DNA of 64,000 nt, taken from an uncultured Colwellia sp. (GTDB lineage: Bacteria; Pseudomonadota; Gammaproteobacteria; Enterobacterales; Alteromonadaceae). Of the stretch, positions 35,438 through 44,313 are shown piece by piece; the stretch's first letter is position 1, and every line of letters begins with the position of its first letter. Made by a program: the position numbers and the translations under genes. The stretch is taken from assembly GCA_913058395.1 (NCBI GenBank), contig CAJXQI010000010.1, forward strand, positions 62,001 to 126,000, read 5' to 3'. The notes under the pieces are model-generated. The model worked only from the letters and a program-made list of their open reading frames with translations. It was not told where the DNA came from and searched no databases.

Positions 35438-38400
35438 ATGACAGATAAGGAAAGTGCTACTAATCAAGCCGTGGCTGAAGGTGGTTCGTATGAACTGATT
35501 CAGCGTCGACTATCAGTATTAGGTAGCGATCTAAATACACACATAAAACAACTGAATGAAGAACGTATTTCGACATTTGGCTCTACCGAAATGAAAGTGG
35601 ATGCTCGGGTACGTGTTCGAACTGAGCATAACTGTATTGCGCGCGATATTGCTGCTATTGGTAACACTTTACTTTTTGGCTACAACGTATTTTTGGGTTT
35701 AAAACGCAATATAACTGTTGCTGATGTGTTCAGCTTACACCAGATAAAAGATAGCGACGGCGAAGTTGAAATTCTTGATCTACCTATCACAGGTAGTTTT
35801 CTTGAAAGCCCTGATTTTGTTCGAGACTTTGACGAACTTTACACTTATTACAAAAAAACATTTTTAGCGCATGTTTATCGACAAGGCAGCAAAGTATTTG
35901 CCATTTTTCAAATTGGTGAACGCCTTGATGACATTCGTGTATTTCGCTGGGGAATTGATGCCGAACAACAAGTTACCTATATTGATAATCGCGGCGAACG
36001 AGACATTAAGCAGCCAGACAACTTTGATTTTGAATGGCAAAAGGTATCACGAGAACAGCAAGAACAAGGTAAATACCCGCATTTTAATTTATTAGATACG
36101 CTTTTTGTTGAAGCCACTGGCGGCTCAATTACCTTAAAAGTTGAAAACAATACTGAAGAAGGACAAGGCATATATTCAGAGCCTGTTGATGACGAGCACC
36201 AGTCGTTAGATGATGCCGATATTCAATATGCCAAAGTAGGGGAATTAATCCTGCTTAAAATAAAGCCTTATCGTGAAGAACAAACGCGTCATCTAATTTT
36301 TAACTGCAAAACTCAACAGGTACTAAGACAAGACGCAATAGCGCATACCTGTATTCAATTACCAGAAGACCACGGTATTATTTTCCCTGGTGGCTACTAC
36401 CTGCAAAATGGTGAATATAAAAGTTTCGACGATGACGCCCAAAACTTACAACTACACCGAGTGGTTAAATCGCCAAACGGTGAAGACTTTCTCTATACGT
36501 TCTACGAGCCTAACGAAGGTCAGTATGCCTTATTTGGCTACAACCTGATCACCAGAACGCTGCAAAATCCAATTTATGGTCACGGTCAAAGCTTATATAA
36601 TGATGGTAGAGTCGTCGTTTTCAGCGCTGAAACAGAACCTTCACGCGTGCATGCCATGCAGGTTTGGCAAACTCCTTTTTGTAGTGAAGAATTTGCCAGC
36701 AACCAGCCAACCGATAACAGCTTTTTTGGTAAAATAGGTAACCCGGAATTGGTTCGTGGCGTGTCTGACTTATACGGTGTTGTAAAGCTAATATCAGTAC
36801 AACAACCTAGCGCCCAACACTTTAATGATTTAGTAAAAGAGTCAAAGCAGCTTTTTGATAAATATCATTGGCTTGACGATAGCAAGTTAGCCACGCTTAA
36901 TGAAATTTTAAAACAGGTTGTTACAACCTCAGAGCTAGTGCTCGACGAATTCGAAAAAGTTAGCAGTATTAAAGAAAACTCCGACATTGTAATGTTAGCA
37001 GCGAAAAATAAACTGCAAGAATTTACGACGCAGCTGCAAAAGCCTCAATTTAATACCGCTAAGCAATTCGTTGATAACTTAACTGAACTAGCACAGTTTA
37101 AAGGCGAGTTAATATCTCATAAAGAATTACGTTATGTTGATGTTGAAGAAATTGATGCAATGGATGTTAGTTTAACAACATTAATTCAAAACCTCAGCCA
37201 AGTAACGGCAGATTTTTTACAGCAAGATGGCGCACTAACACCCTATCAAAATACTATTGCTGAAATAGAAGCTGCTGTTGAAGCTAGCGAATCTATTACG
37301 GCTCTTAAACCTATTCGTGCTGATATTGAGGCGCTTGTTGAAGGCTTAGAATTACTTAACCGAACCATGCTCTCTCTAGAAATAGAAGACAGCAGACAAA
37401 GAACGCGAATTTTAGAAGATATTTCCGCAGTATTTAGCCAAATAAACCGTGTCAAAGCCAATGCTGATATTGCCGCTAAAAGCGTTGGTAGTGATGAAGC
37501 GCGTGCAGAGTTTGGCGCACGATTTAAATTACTCAGCCAAAGTGTTACCAGCGGTTTAAATGCCAGTGATACGCCTCACTCTTGTGACCAGCAGCTTTCG
37601 CAAATATTAATGCAATTAGAAGACTTGGAAAGTCAATTTAGCGACTATGATGAATTCTATAGTGAAATTATTGCTAAAAGAGATGAAGTTTATGACAACT
37701 TTGAACAGCATAAACAGCAGCTTATGGATGCGCAGCAACGTCGTTGTCTTAACTTAAAAACAGCGGCAGATCGCATCATTGAAGGCGTTGTTCGTCGCAG
37801 CCAAAGCTTTAATGAACAAGATAAACTCAACAGCTATTTTGCTGGCGACCCTATGGTGGCAAAGCTTCGAAAAGTTGTCGAACAGCTGCGAGAGCTAGAT
37901 GACAACGTCAGAGCTGATGACATTGACGCTCAAATAAAAAATGCTAAAGAGCAAGGTGTTCGAGCACTACGAGATAAAACTGATATCTATTCAGCCGATG
38001 GCAGCTTAGTAAAAATTGGCGAGCACCAATTCTCAGTCAATAGACAAAAGCTAGAATTAACCCTATTACCACGTGATGAAAATATGGTTGTGCACATAAG
38101 TGGCAGCGAATATTTTGAAACTTTAGCACCAGAACTATTTGCTGATACTGAATACTTATGGCAACAAGAGCTTATTTCTGAAAGTAGCCACGTTTATCGC
38201 GGTGAGTATTTAGCGGCTTCACTGTTGTTTGATGCTGAAGCCTCTGGGCCTGCTGCGTTAAAGCAATTCTATGATGCAGTTAAAACCAATACATTAGTCG
38301 ATGTTGTTAGAAAAGCCGCAGAGCCAAGGTATCAAGAAGGTTACGACAAAGGTGTGCACGACGCTGATGCCGCATTAATTTTAACGCAATTATTATCGTT

Positions 38401-40723
38401 AAGAGCATCTATCGGATTACTAGCTTACCCCGCAGCAGAAAGAAGGTTAGCAGTATTATTTTTTAATACCGAATTAACCGATGAAGCGCGAGATGACTTA
38501 ATTAATCGCTGCCATAACTTGTATTTAATGGAGCAAACGTTTGGCGGTAGTGAATTACGGCAACAGTTGAGTAGCGAACTTGTCACCATATTAAACCGCT
38601 ACCTTGAAAGTCAGTCGTGGTTAAATTGCGATACGGCGTTATCTGCAGCATATATTCTTGAAGAATTGGCTAAAGCAGAAGAAAAGTTTGTTATCAAAGC
38701 GGCAAGTGTCGAGTTGGTTAGCCAATTACAAAGCCAGCTTAAGCATAAAAGTTTAGAAAAGCAGATCTCCGGTGCGTTATCAGCTTGTTCTACGCTTGAG
38801 CAAAAATATCGACTGCACTTTGCTTGGTTGCAGTCTTACGTGAATCATCAAGCACTTGATGGTCAGCAAGATATGCTAATTGAAGCTGCTTTAATGATGA
38901 CCTTGAAACAAGAATGCCAGTTCTATACCTCGACAGCTAATACCGACTGTATTGTGGAAGGATTACTTGGCCAACACAGTAGTATTGACGATAGAAAGTT
39001 AGCCATTAATTATCAAGCGTTTATCACTAAGCTTCGTCAGTTTTGTAATGTTCATGTGCCAGCATTTACCCAGTTCCATCAGAAAAAGCAGCAAGTACTC
39101 GTTCAACAACGTAAACGGCTGAAGTTGGAAGAATTCAAACCTAAAGCATTGTCATCGTTTGTGCGTAATAAACTCATTAACGATGTCTACTTTCCTATTA
39201 TAGGCACTAATTTAGCAAAGCAAATTGGTGCAGCAGGCAATAATAAACGCTCTGACTTAATGGGCTTGCTATTACTTATTTCTCCTCCCGGCTACGGTAA
39301 AACAACGTTAATTGAATATGTTGCTAGCAAGCTGGGGATGACGTTTGTAAAAATTAATTGTCCTTCAATCGGCCATGAGCAACTATCGCTTGATCCCGTA
39401 CAAGCAAACAATTCAACCGCTAAAAATGAAGTGGAAAAAATTAATTTAGCCTTTGAAATGGGCAATAATGTCATGCTTTATTTAGATGATATTCAACATA
39501 CTAATCCTGAATTTCTGCAAAAATTTATTTCACTTTGTGATGGTTCTCGAAAAGTTGATGGCGTATGGAATGGCGAAAGTAAAACTTACGATATGCGCGG
39601 TAAGAAATTTGCCGTAGTCATGGCAGGTAACCCATATACAGAATCAGGGGAAGCATTCACTATTCCAGATATGTTAGCGAACAGAGCCGACATTTATAAC
39701 TTAGGTGATACCTTAAGTGGCCGTGAACATGAGTTTTCATTGAGCTTTATCGAAAACAGCTTAACCAGTAATGCATATATGGCACCACTGGCTACTCGTG
39801 ATATGGACGACCTGTATAACCTCGTTAAAATTGCAGATGGAGAATCTGTAGCAACTACAGAGCTAAAGCATGGCTACTCTCAAGCGGAAGTAAATGAAAT
39901 TGTTGCCGTTATTCAACGTATTCGTAAAATTCAGCAAACCGTTTTAAAAGCCAATGAGCAATACATTGCATCAGCAGCGCAAGACGATAAATATCGCACC
40001 GAGCCACCATTTAAGCTCCAAGGTAGTTATCGTAATATGAATAAAATGGCTGAAAAAGTTGTGCCAGTAATGACTGACGAAGAAGTGGAACAGCTTATTG
40101 CGGATCACTACCGTGGTGAAGCGCAAACATTAACAGTAGGGGCAGAAGAAAATTTACTGAAGCTAGCTGAGCTTAAAGAAAACCAAAGCAGTGAACAAAA
40201 TGAACGTTGGCAGCAGATAAAAGATGACTTTGTCCGTCATCAAAGTCTTGGTGATAGCGACAACCCAATAGCCGCTATTGCCAGTCAGGTTTCATTGCTA
40301 CAAAAAGGGTTAAGTCAAATAGGGAAAGCGCTACAAGAGCCGCAATCTGAAGCGTTAAATCGTTTAAATGAAACCGTAGCTAACCTTGAGCTTTCAGTTA
40401 ATATCGAACAACCTGATATTGCAGAGCCTGTGCTATCAAATGTTGGAAATAACGCTGAAGAACTAAATAGTACCTTGTCATTATTTGCGCAGAATTTGGA
40501 GTCCTTTTTGACGCCGCTAATCGAAACGTTGCAAAGCAATAAAGCGCTTGATACACAAATGCTTGCCACTTTAAAGAGTTTAGATTTTACTTCCGATCAG
40601 CGAGCAAATCATACGCGACCAAAAGTACGTTCAGAAACTCATGTGCAAAAAATTAGTCGAGAATTAACCGACAGCAAAAAAAATAATGCTGATGAAACTT
40701 CTCAAGAGAATGCAGAAGTATGA
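35438..40723 (+). CDS. Giant AAA+ ATPase, DNA-repair-ATPase-like, of the flotillin cluster
   Basis: A 1761-residue cytoplasmic protein, counted from ATG 35438. The N-terminal half resembles the large domain found in proteins annotated as ATPases involved in DNA repair (beta-rich region to about residue 400, then long helices with coiled-coil character to about 880). The AAA+ module lies near the C-terminus: Walker A P-G-Y-G-K-T-T-L at about 1284-1291, Walker B V-M-L-Y-L-D-D-I-Q-H at about 1345-1354 and a sensor-like V-V-M-A-G-N-P near 1392. A final helical tail follows. The repair label is historical; the constant company of YqiJ and flotillin suggests a membrane-remodelling or stress role. 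What it acts on is unknown. Confidence 0.82.
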   Translation: MTDKESATNQAVAEGGSYELIQRRLSVLGSDLNTHIKQLNEERISTFGSTEMKVDARVRVRTEHNCIARDIAAIGNTLLFGYNVFLGLKRNITVADVFSLHQIKDSDGEVEILDLPITGSFLESPDFVRDFDELYTYYKKTFLAHVYRQGSKVFAIFQIGERLDDIRVFRWGIDAEQQVTYIDNRGERDIKQPDNFDFEWQKVSREQQEQGKYPHFNLLDTLFVEATGGSITLKVENNTEEGQGIYSEPVDDEHQSLDDADIQYAKVGELILLKIKPYREEQTRHLIFNCKTQQVLRQDAIAHTCIQLPEDHGIIFPGGYYLQNGEYKSFDDDAQNLQLHRVVKSPNGEDFLYTFYEPNEGQYALFGYNLITRTLQNPIYGHGQSLYNDGRVVVFSAETEPSRVHAMQVWQTPFCSEEFASNQPTDNSFFGKIGNPELVRGVSDLYGVVKLISVQQPSAQHFNDLVKESKQLFDKYHWLDDSKLATLNEILKQVVTTSELVLDEFEKVSSIKENSDIVMLAAKNKLQEFTTQLQKPQFNTAKQFVDNLTELAQFKGELISHKELRYVDVEEIDAMDVSLTTLIQNLSQVTADFLQQDGALTPYQNTIAEIEAAVEASESITALKPIRADIEALVEGLELLNRTMLSLEIEDSRQRTRILEDISAVFSQINRVKANADIAAKSVGSDEARAEFGARFKLLSQSVTSGLNASDTPHSCDQQLSQILMQLEDLESQFSDYDEFYSEIIAKRDEVYDNFEQHKQQLMDAQQRRCLNLKTAADRIIEGVVRRSQSFNEQDKLNSYFAGDPMVAKLRKVVEQLRELDDNVRADDIDAQIKNAKEQGVRALRDKTDIYSADGSLVKIGEHQFSVNRQKLELTLLPRDENMVVHISGSEYFETLAPELFADTEYLWQQELISESSHVYRGEYLAASLLFDAEASGPAALKQFYDAVKTNTLVDVVRKAAEPRYQEGYDKGVHDADAALILTQLLSLRASIGLLAYPAAERRLAVLFFNTELTDEARDDLINRCHNLYLMEQTFGGSELRQQLSSELVTILNRYLESQSWLNCDTALSAAYILEELAKAEEKFVIKAASVELVSQLQSQLKHKSLEKQISGALSACSTLEQKYRLHFAWLQSYVNHQALDGQQDMLIEAALMMTLKQECQFYTSTANTDCIVEGLLGQHSSIDDRKLAINYQAFITKLRQFCNVHVPAFTQFHQKKQQVLVQQRKRLKLEEFKPKALSSFVRNKLINDVYFPIIGTNLAKQIGAAGNNKRSDLMGLLLLISPPGYGKTTLIEYVASKLGMTFVKINCPSIGHEQLSLDPVQANNSTAKNEVEKINLAFEMGNNVMLYLDDIQHTNPEFLQKFISLCDGSRKVDGVWNGESKTYDMRGKKFAVVMAGNPYTESGEAFTIPDMLANRADIYNLGDTLSGREHEFSLSFIENSLTSNAYMAPLATRDMDDLYNLVKIADGESVATTELKHGYSQAEVNEIVAVIQRIRKIQQTVLKANEQYIASAAQDDKYRTEPPFKLQGSYRNMNKMAEKVVPVMTDEEVEQLIADHYRGEAQTLTVGAEENLLKLAELKENQSSEQNERWQQIKDDFVRHQSLGDSDNPIAAIASQVSLLQKGLSQIGKALQEPQSEALNRLNETVANLELSVNIEQPDIAEPVLSNVGNNAEELNSTLSLFAQNLESFLTPLIETLQSNKALDTQMLATLKSLDFTSDQRANHTRPKVRSETHVQKISRELTDSKKNNADETSQENAEV

Positions 40724-40780
40724 GTTACTTGAGTTCAAACTACCCAAGCATGAACTAACAAGCGTGAGTGCAAGTAATTA

Positions 40781-40812
40781 ATGCCATTGTTAAACTGAAC
40801 AATGGCATTTTT
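40781..40812 (+). terminator. Terminator of the flotillin/ATPase operon; hairpin repeat copy 2
   Basis: ATGCCATTGTT and AACAATGGCAT enclose AAACTG, followed by TTTTT. It stands 57 bases after the ATPase stop on the same strand and is a good Rho-independent terminator. It duplicates the hairpin at 31308-31338 with one loop change. Confidence 0.85.
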
Positions 40813-40871
40813 CTTTATGACAATTAGTTAATGATAATTAATCAGCAAAAGATATTTTAGAGTGCTAGCTG

Positions 40872-42365
40872 CTATTTAACACCATGCATTAATTTATTAA
40901 TCTTCGGACCAATAATAAACAGCAATGCCCCGCCTAGTGTCAGCAACCAAAAGCTGAAGGTAAAACCACTTAATGCTGATGCGACTGTCATGCCTGTTTC
41001 ACCACTCATTGAGCCAGCTAATATCCCTGAAAAGTTGTTGCCAATAGCCGTACTTAAAAACCAGCCTCCAAATGCAAAGCCAGCCAGCGAAGCGGGTACT
41101 AACTTACTTACCATGGATAAACCAATGGGTGATAAGCACAATTCACCTATAGTGTGTAATACGTAGCAGGCTGCTAGTGGCCAAATCGGGATCATGTTAT
41201 TGGCATCAAGTAAGTTTTCTAACGCATAGACTAATACTAAAAAGCCAAGTCCAGTGCCTAATAGTCCTAGGGCAAATTTGCGTGGAATGCTCGGTTCTAC
41301 TTTTTTCTTATGCATGAATATCCAAAGCGCAGAAACGAGCGGTGCAAAAATTAATATTGCTACTGAATTGACCGATTGAAACCAAGCAATTTTAAATTCA
41401 ACCACTTCGGTAATACTTCTATCAACAATGTTTTGTGCTAAAAAAGTAAACGAGCTGCCTGCTTGTTCGAAAAACATAAAGAAAATAACATTGAAAACGA
41501 ACATGATAAGACAAGCAATTACCCGTTCAAAAGCAACCTTGCCATCGTTTTTGGTTTGCTTTAATAGTATAAAAGCTAAACCAACAAATAAGGCGAATAA
41601 TATCCACGCTAGTACTTGCGCGCCAGCATAAGTCATTAAAATATAAACTGGGATAATAGAAACAAGTGCGCCAAAAACAACGGTGACTAAATTCTTTGTT
41701 CTTAGAGGTGTTTTCTTAACGGCTCCTACGCCTTTTAATTGGCGACGACCAATATAAAACCAAATATAACTAATCAACATACCAACGCCAGCAGCGCCAA
41801 ACACGGCTTTGTAGTTATCCATCACCGGTGTATCGGTTAACGTGCTTGCCAGCCATTGGGTAATTATCGGTGATACCATAGCGCCGGCATTAATACCCAT
41901 GTAAAAAATACTAAAACCACTGTCACGGCGATGATCATCAGCGGCATATATTTTTCCAACTAAGTTCGAAATATTAGGTTTAAATAAGCCGTTTCCAACA
42001 ATTACCGTGGCTAAGCCAATCATAAAAAATGTTTCATCGGGCAACATAATCAGGAATAAGCCACAGCCCATAATGACAGCGCCAACTAAAATAGAGTGCT
42101 GAGAGCCAATCACCTTATCGGCAATATAACCACCAAAAATAGCGCTGGCGTAAACTAAAGCTAAGTATGAACCGTAGGTATTTGACGCAAAAGATTGCCC
42201 AGATGTATCACCATTAAAAAACTGTGCAACGATGTAAAGTGTTAATGCCCAACGAATACCATAGAAAGCAAATCGCTCCCAAAACTCTGCCATAAATAGC
42301 ATCCAAAGTGGTTTTGGATGCCCCCATAAATCATCAAATTCGGGTAACACTTGTGTTGAGGCCAT
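40872..42365 (-). CDS. Proton-coupled oligopeptide transporter (POT/PTR family)
   Basis: Imports di- and tripeptides with protons across the inner membrane. The 497-residue protein shows the family motif E-F-W-E-R-F-A-F-Y-G near residue 28 and about twelve to fourteen membrane helices. The second family stretch, F-S-I-F-Y-M-G-I-N-A-G-A near 148, is also present. It is divergent from a winged-helix regulator and shares with it a promoter region that carries repeated GGTGAA elements. Nearby M24 peptidase and gamma-glutamyltransferase genes fit a peptide-use context. Confidence 0.92.
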   Translation of the reverse strand: MASTQVLPEFDDLWGHPKPLWMLFMAEFWERFAFYGIRWALTLYIVAQFFNGDTSGQSFASNTYGSYLALVYASAIFGGYIADKVIGSQHSILVGAVIMGCGLFLIMLPDETFFMIGLATVIVGNGLFKPNISNLVGKIYAADDHRRDSGFSIFYMGINAGAMVSPIITQWLASTLTDTPVMDNYKAVFGAAGVGMLISYIWFYIGRRQLKGVGAVKKTPLRTKNLVTVVFGALVSIIPVYILMTYAGAQVLAWILFALFVGLAFILLKQTKNDGKVAFERVIACLIMFVFNVIFFMFFEQAGSSFTFLAQNIVDRSITEVVEFKIAWFQSVNSVAILIFAPLVSALWIFMHKKKVEPSIPRKFALGLLGTGLGFLVLVYALENLLDANNMIPIWPLAACYVLHTIGELCLSPIGLSMVSKLVPASLAGFAFGGWFLSTAIGNNFSGILAGSMSGETGMTVASALSGFTFSFWLLTLGGALLFIIGPKINKLMHGVK

Positions 42366-42444
42366 AATTCCTTCCTTTTGGATTATTAATTTTATTTGTT
42401 GTCATATCAGCTTACGCCGATAGCTTTTTGGTACTTGAAGCTAA

Positions 42445-42544
42445 GGTGAAGCAACTTAAAAGTTTTGGTGAAGCTTTGGTGAAGAGTGAAGGAAAACGGT
42501 GAAAGAGCACGAAAACCTGCTAAGAATCATTGCACTTTGGTGAA
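42445..42544 (+). promoter_or_regulatory. Phased GGTGAA direct repeats, candidate operator
   Basis: GGTGAA occurs at 42445-42450, 42467-42472, 42478-42483, 42498-42503 and 42539-42544, with a variant AGTGAA at 42485-42490. The exact copies start 22, 11, 20 and 41 bases apart, close to whole turns of B-DNA. They lie in the divergent gap between the transporter and the winged-helix regulator, so they may be its binding sites. Confidence 0.55.
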
Positions 42545-42592
42545 AAGGCGATAAATTAATGGGTATAACGCAATAGCAGAAATAATGATTTA

Positions 42593-44290
42593 GTGGCCGA
42601 TAAATATAATAAGACAACACGCTACCTCATTGACGATTTGAACTTAGATGTTCAACGCGGTGAATTAACACGCCATGAAGAAGTTATTACCTTACCTAAA
42701 CTGAGTTATGACCTGCTTGTAGCATTAGCGAAATCAGCCCCAGCATTGCTCAGTCAAGAACAGCTAATGGCCATTGTGTGGCCAGACAGAGTTATTGGTG
42801 ATGAAACCTTAAAACAACGAGTGAAGTTGCTGAGAAAATCGTTAGGTGATGATGCCAGCGCGCCAACTTATATTGAAGCGGTTCGTGGTCGAGGTTATCG
42901 ACTTATTCCAGCCGTAAAATGTGAATGTGTAGTGCGAAGTCCACCTTCAGTTATGCTTGATCTTAGTGCTAACGACAGATTCCCTAGTATTGCCGGTAGT
43001 CAATTCGGCACAATGTGGCGACGAATGTCGTTACTTGGACTAGCGGCTTTTATTGGCATATTAGTGAGCTTAACGCTGAGCACTTCCTTACCTAATAATG
43101 TCATTGAAGAAAACCCTTCGCTAAATAGCGGTTCAACTAATGAAGCCAGTAATGAAGGTTCGGAAAAAACCAATGCTGAACGTTTGTACTTGCGTGGTCG
43201 AGACTATTATCATCGTTATCGTAAGCAAGACAATGACATTGCTATCGACTTTTTTCTAAAAGCGATAAATGAAAATGATACTTTTGCACCAGCTTACGCG
43301 GCACTCAGCCAAGCTTATAGTCAAAAATACTTTCAATTTTCAGGTCAAGAAAGTGACAAGCAACTTGCCATTGATAACGCTTACCAAGCGTTAAGTTACG
43401 ACAATCAATCGGCAGACGGCTACAAAGCACTAGGCACCGCCTACTATGTGGCTGGCTGGCTATCAAAAAGCATTAAAACCTTGCATAGAGGTTTAGCAAT
43501 TGAAGCTAATGAAATTGAAATCCTGATCAACTTAGCCTTTATTTATTCAGAGCAAGGTGAACTAGAAAAAGCACTACATTGGCATAAAGTCATATTAGAA
43601 CAAGCACCTGAACATGCGTTAGCCATGATGCATACTGGGCTAACATTACAACGCGCTAAACAATTTGATGTAGCTAAATTGTGGTATGAAAAAGCACTAA
43701 CCTTACAGCCTGATTATCTATTAACCACTTATCATTTAGCGCAGCTGGCGATTGAGAAACAAGATTATATTGAAGCCTCAAACCTTATCAGTGAAGTCAG
43801 CCAAACCAATACAAATCAGCAAGCTTTATTACTACAAACGCAAGCTGACATTGAATACTTTCAAGGTAAATTAACGTCGGCGCAACAACTTTATCAGCAA
43901 GCGGAAACATTGAAAGTAAATGAAGCATATTCTCGCGCTAACGTGCTAGCACGGTTATTGGCAGACACTATAGTGAAGAAGCAAGAAAATAATATTGATA
44001 AGCCGATAGTAGATTTAGATGAACAGACCTTTTCGTTGCTAAAGGCAAAGCAACAACAAGGTAATGAACAAGCCGAATTAAGTTTATTACTGGCGGAAAT
44101 TTACAGCGAGAAAGGGCAGTTTACACTGGCAATGCGTTACTTAACGCAAGCGCTAGAACAAGGTTACCAATTAGATTATCGGGTATTAGATGCGCCATTA
44201 TTTAATGGGCTTCGTGAACAAGCCGTTTTTCAACGTTTAACCAAACAGCAAAAAGAAGCGATACCTGTAGATAACTTCTTTTTGCTGTAA
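42593..44290 (+). CDS. CadC/ToxR-like winged-helix transmembrane regulator with TPR repeats
   Basis: A 565-residue protein with GTG start. The N-terminal OmpR-type winged helix covers about residues 8-108 (L-P-K-L-S-Y-D-L-L-V-A-L-A, V-W-P-D-R-V-I-G-D-E-T-L-K-Q-R-V, and E-A-V-R-G-R-G-Y-R-L-I-P). One membrane helix lies at about 144-165. The periplasmic part carries tetratricopeptide repeats (for example A-P-A-Y-A-A-L-S-Q-A-Y near 232 and the following helix pairs to about 430). This is the CadC/ToxR one-component layout. It is divergent from the peptide transporter, its most likely target. Confidence 0.85.
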   Translation: MADKYNKTTRYLIDDLNLDVQRGELTRHEEVITLPKLSYDLLVALAKSAPALLSQEQLMAIVWPDRVIGDETLKQRVKLLRKSLGDDASAPTYIEAVRGRGYRLIPAVKCECVVRSPPSVMLDLSANDRFPSIAGSQFGTMWRRMSLLGLAAFIGILVSLTLSTSLPNNVIEENPSLNSGSTNEASNEGSEKTNAERLYLRGRDYYHRYRKQDNDIAIDFFLKAINENDTFAPAYAALSQAYSQKYFQFSGQESDKQLAIDNAYQALSYDNQSADGYKALGTAYYVAGWLSKSIKTLHRGLAIEANEIEILINLAFIYSEQGELEKALHWHKVILEQAPEHALAMMHTGLTLQRAKQFDVAKLWYEKALTLQPDYLLTTYHLAQLAIEKQDYIEASNLISEVSQTNTNQQALLLQTQADIEYFQGKLTSAQQLYQQAETLKVNEAYSRANVLARLLADTIVKKQENNIDKPIVDLDEQTFSLLKAKQQQGNEQAELSLLLAEIYSEKGQFTLAMRYLTQALEQGYQLDYRVLDAPLFNGLREQAVFQRLTKQQKEAIPVDNFFLL

Positions 44291-44313
44291 ATAACGATTT
44301 ATACTTTAGAAGG

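Noticed and set aside
31308-40811. Flanking hairpins as transposon ends or att sites
   Set aside because: No integrase or transposase lies within, the repeats are direct and palindromic with terminator features, and no target duplication is visible; kept only as an open observation.
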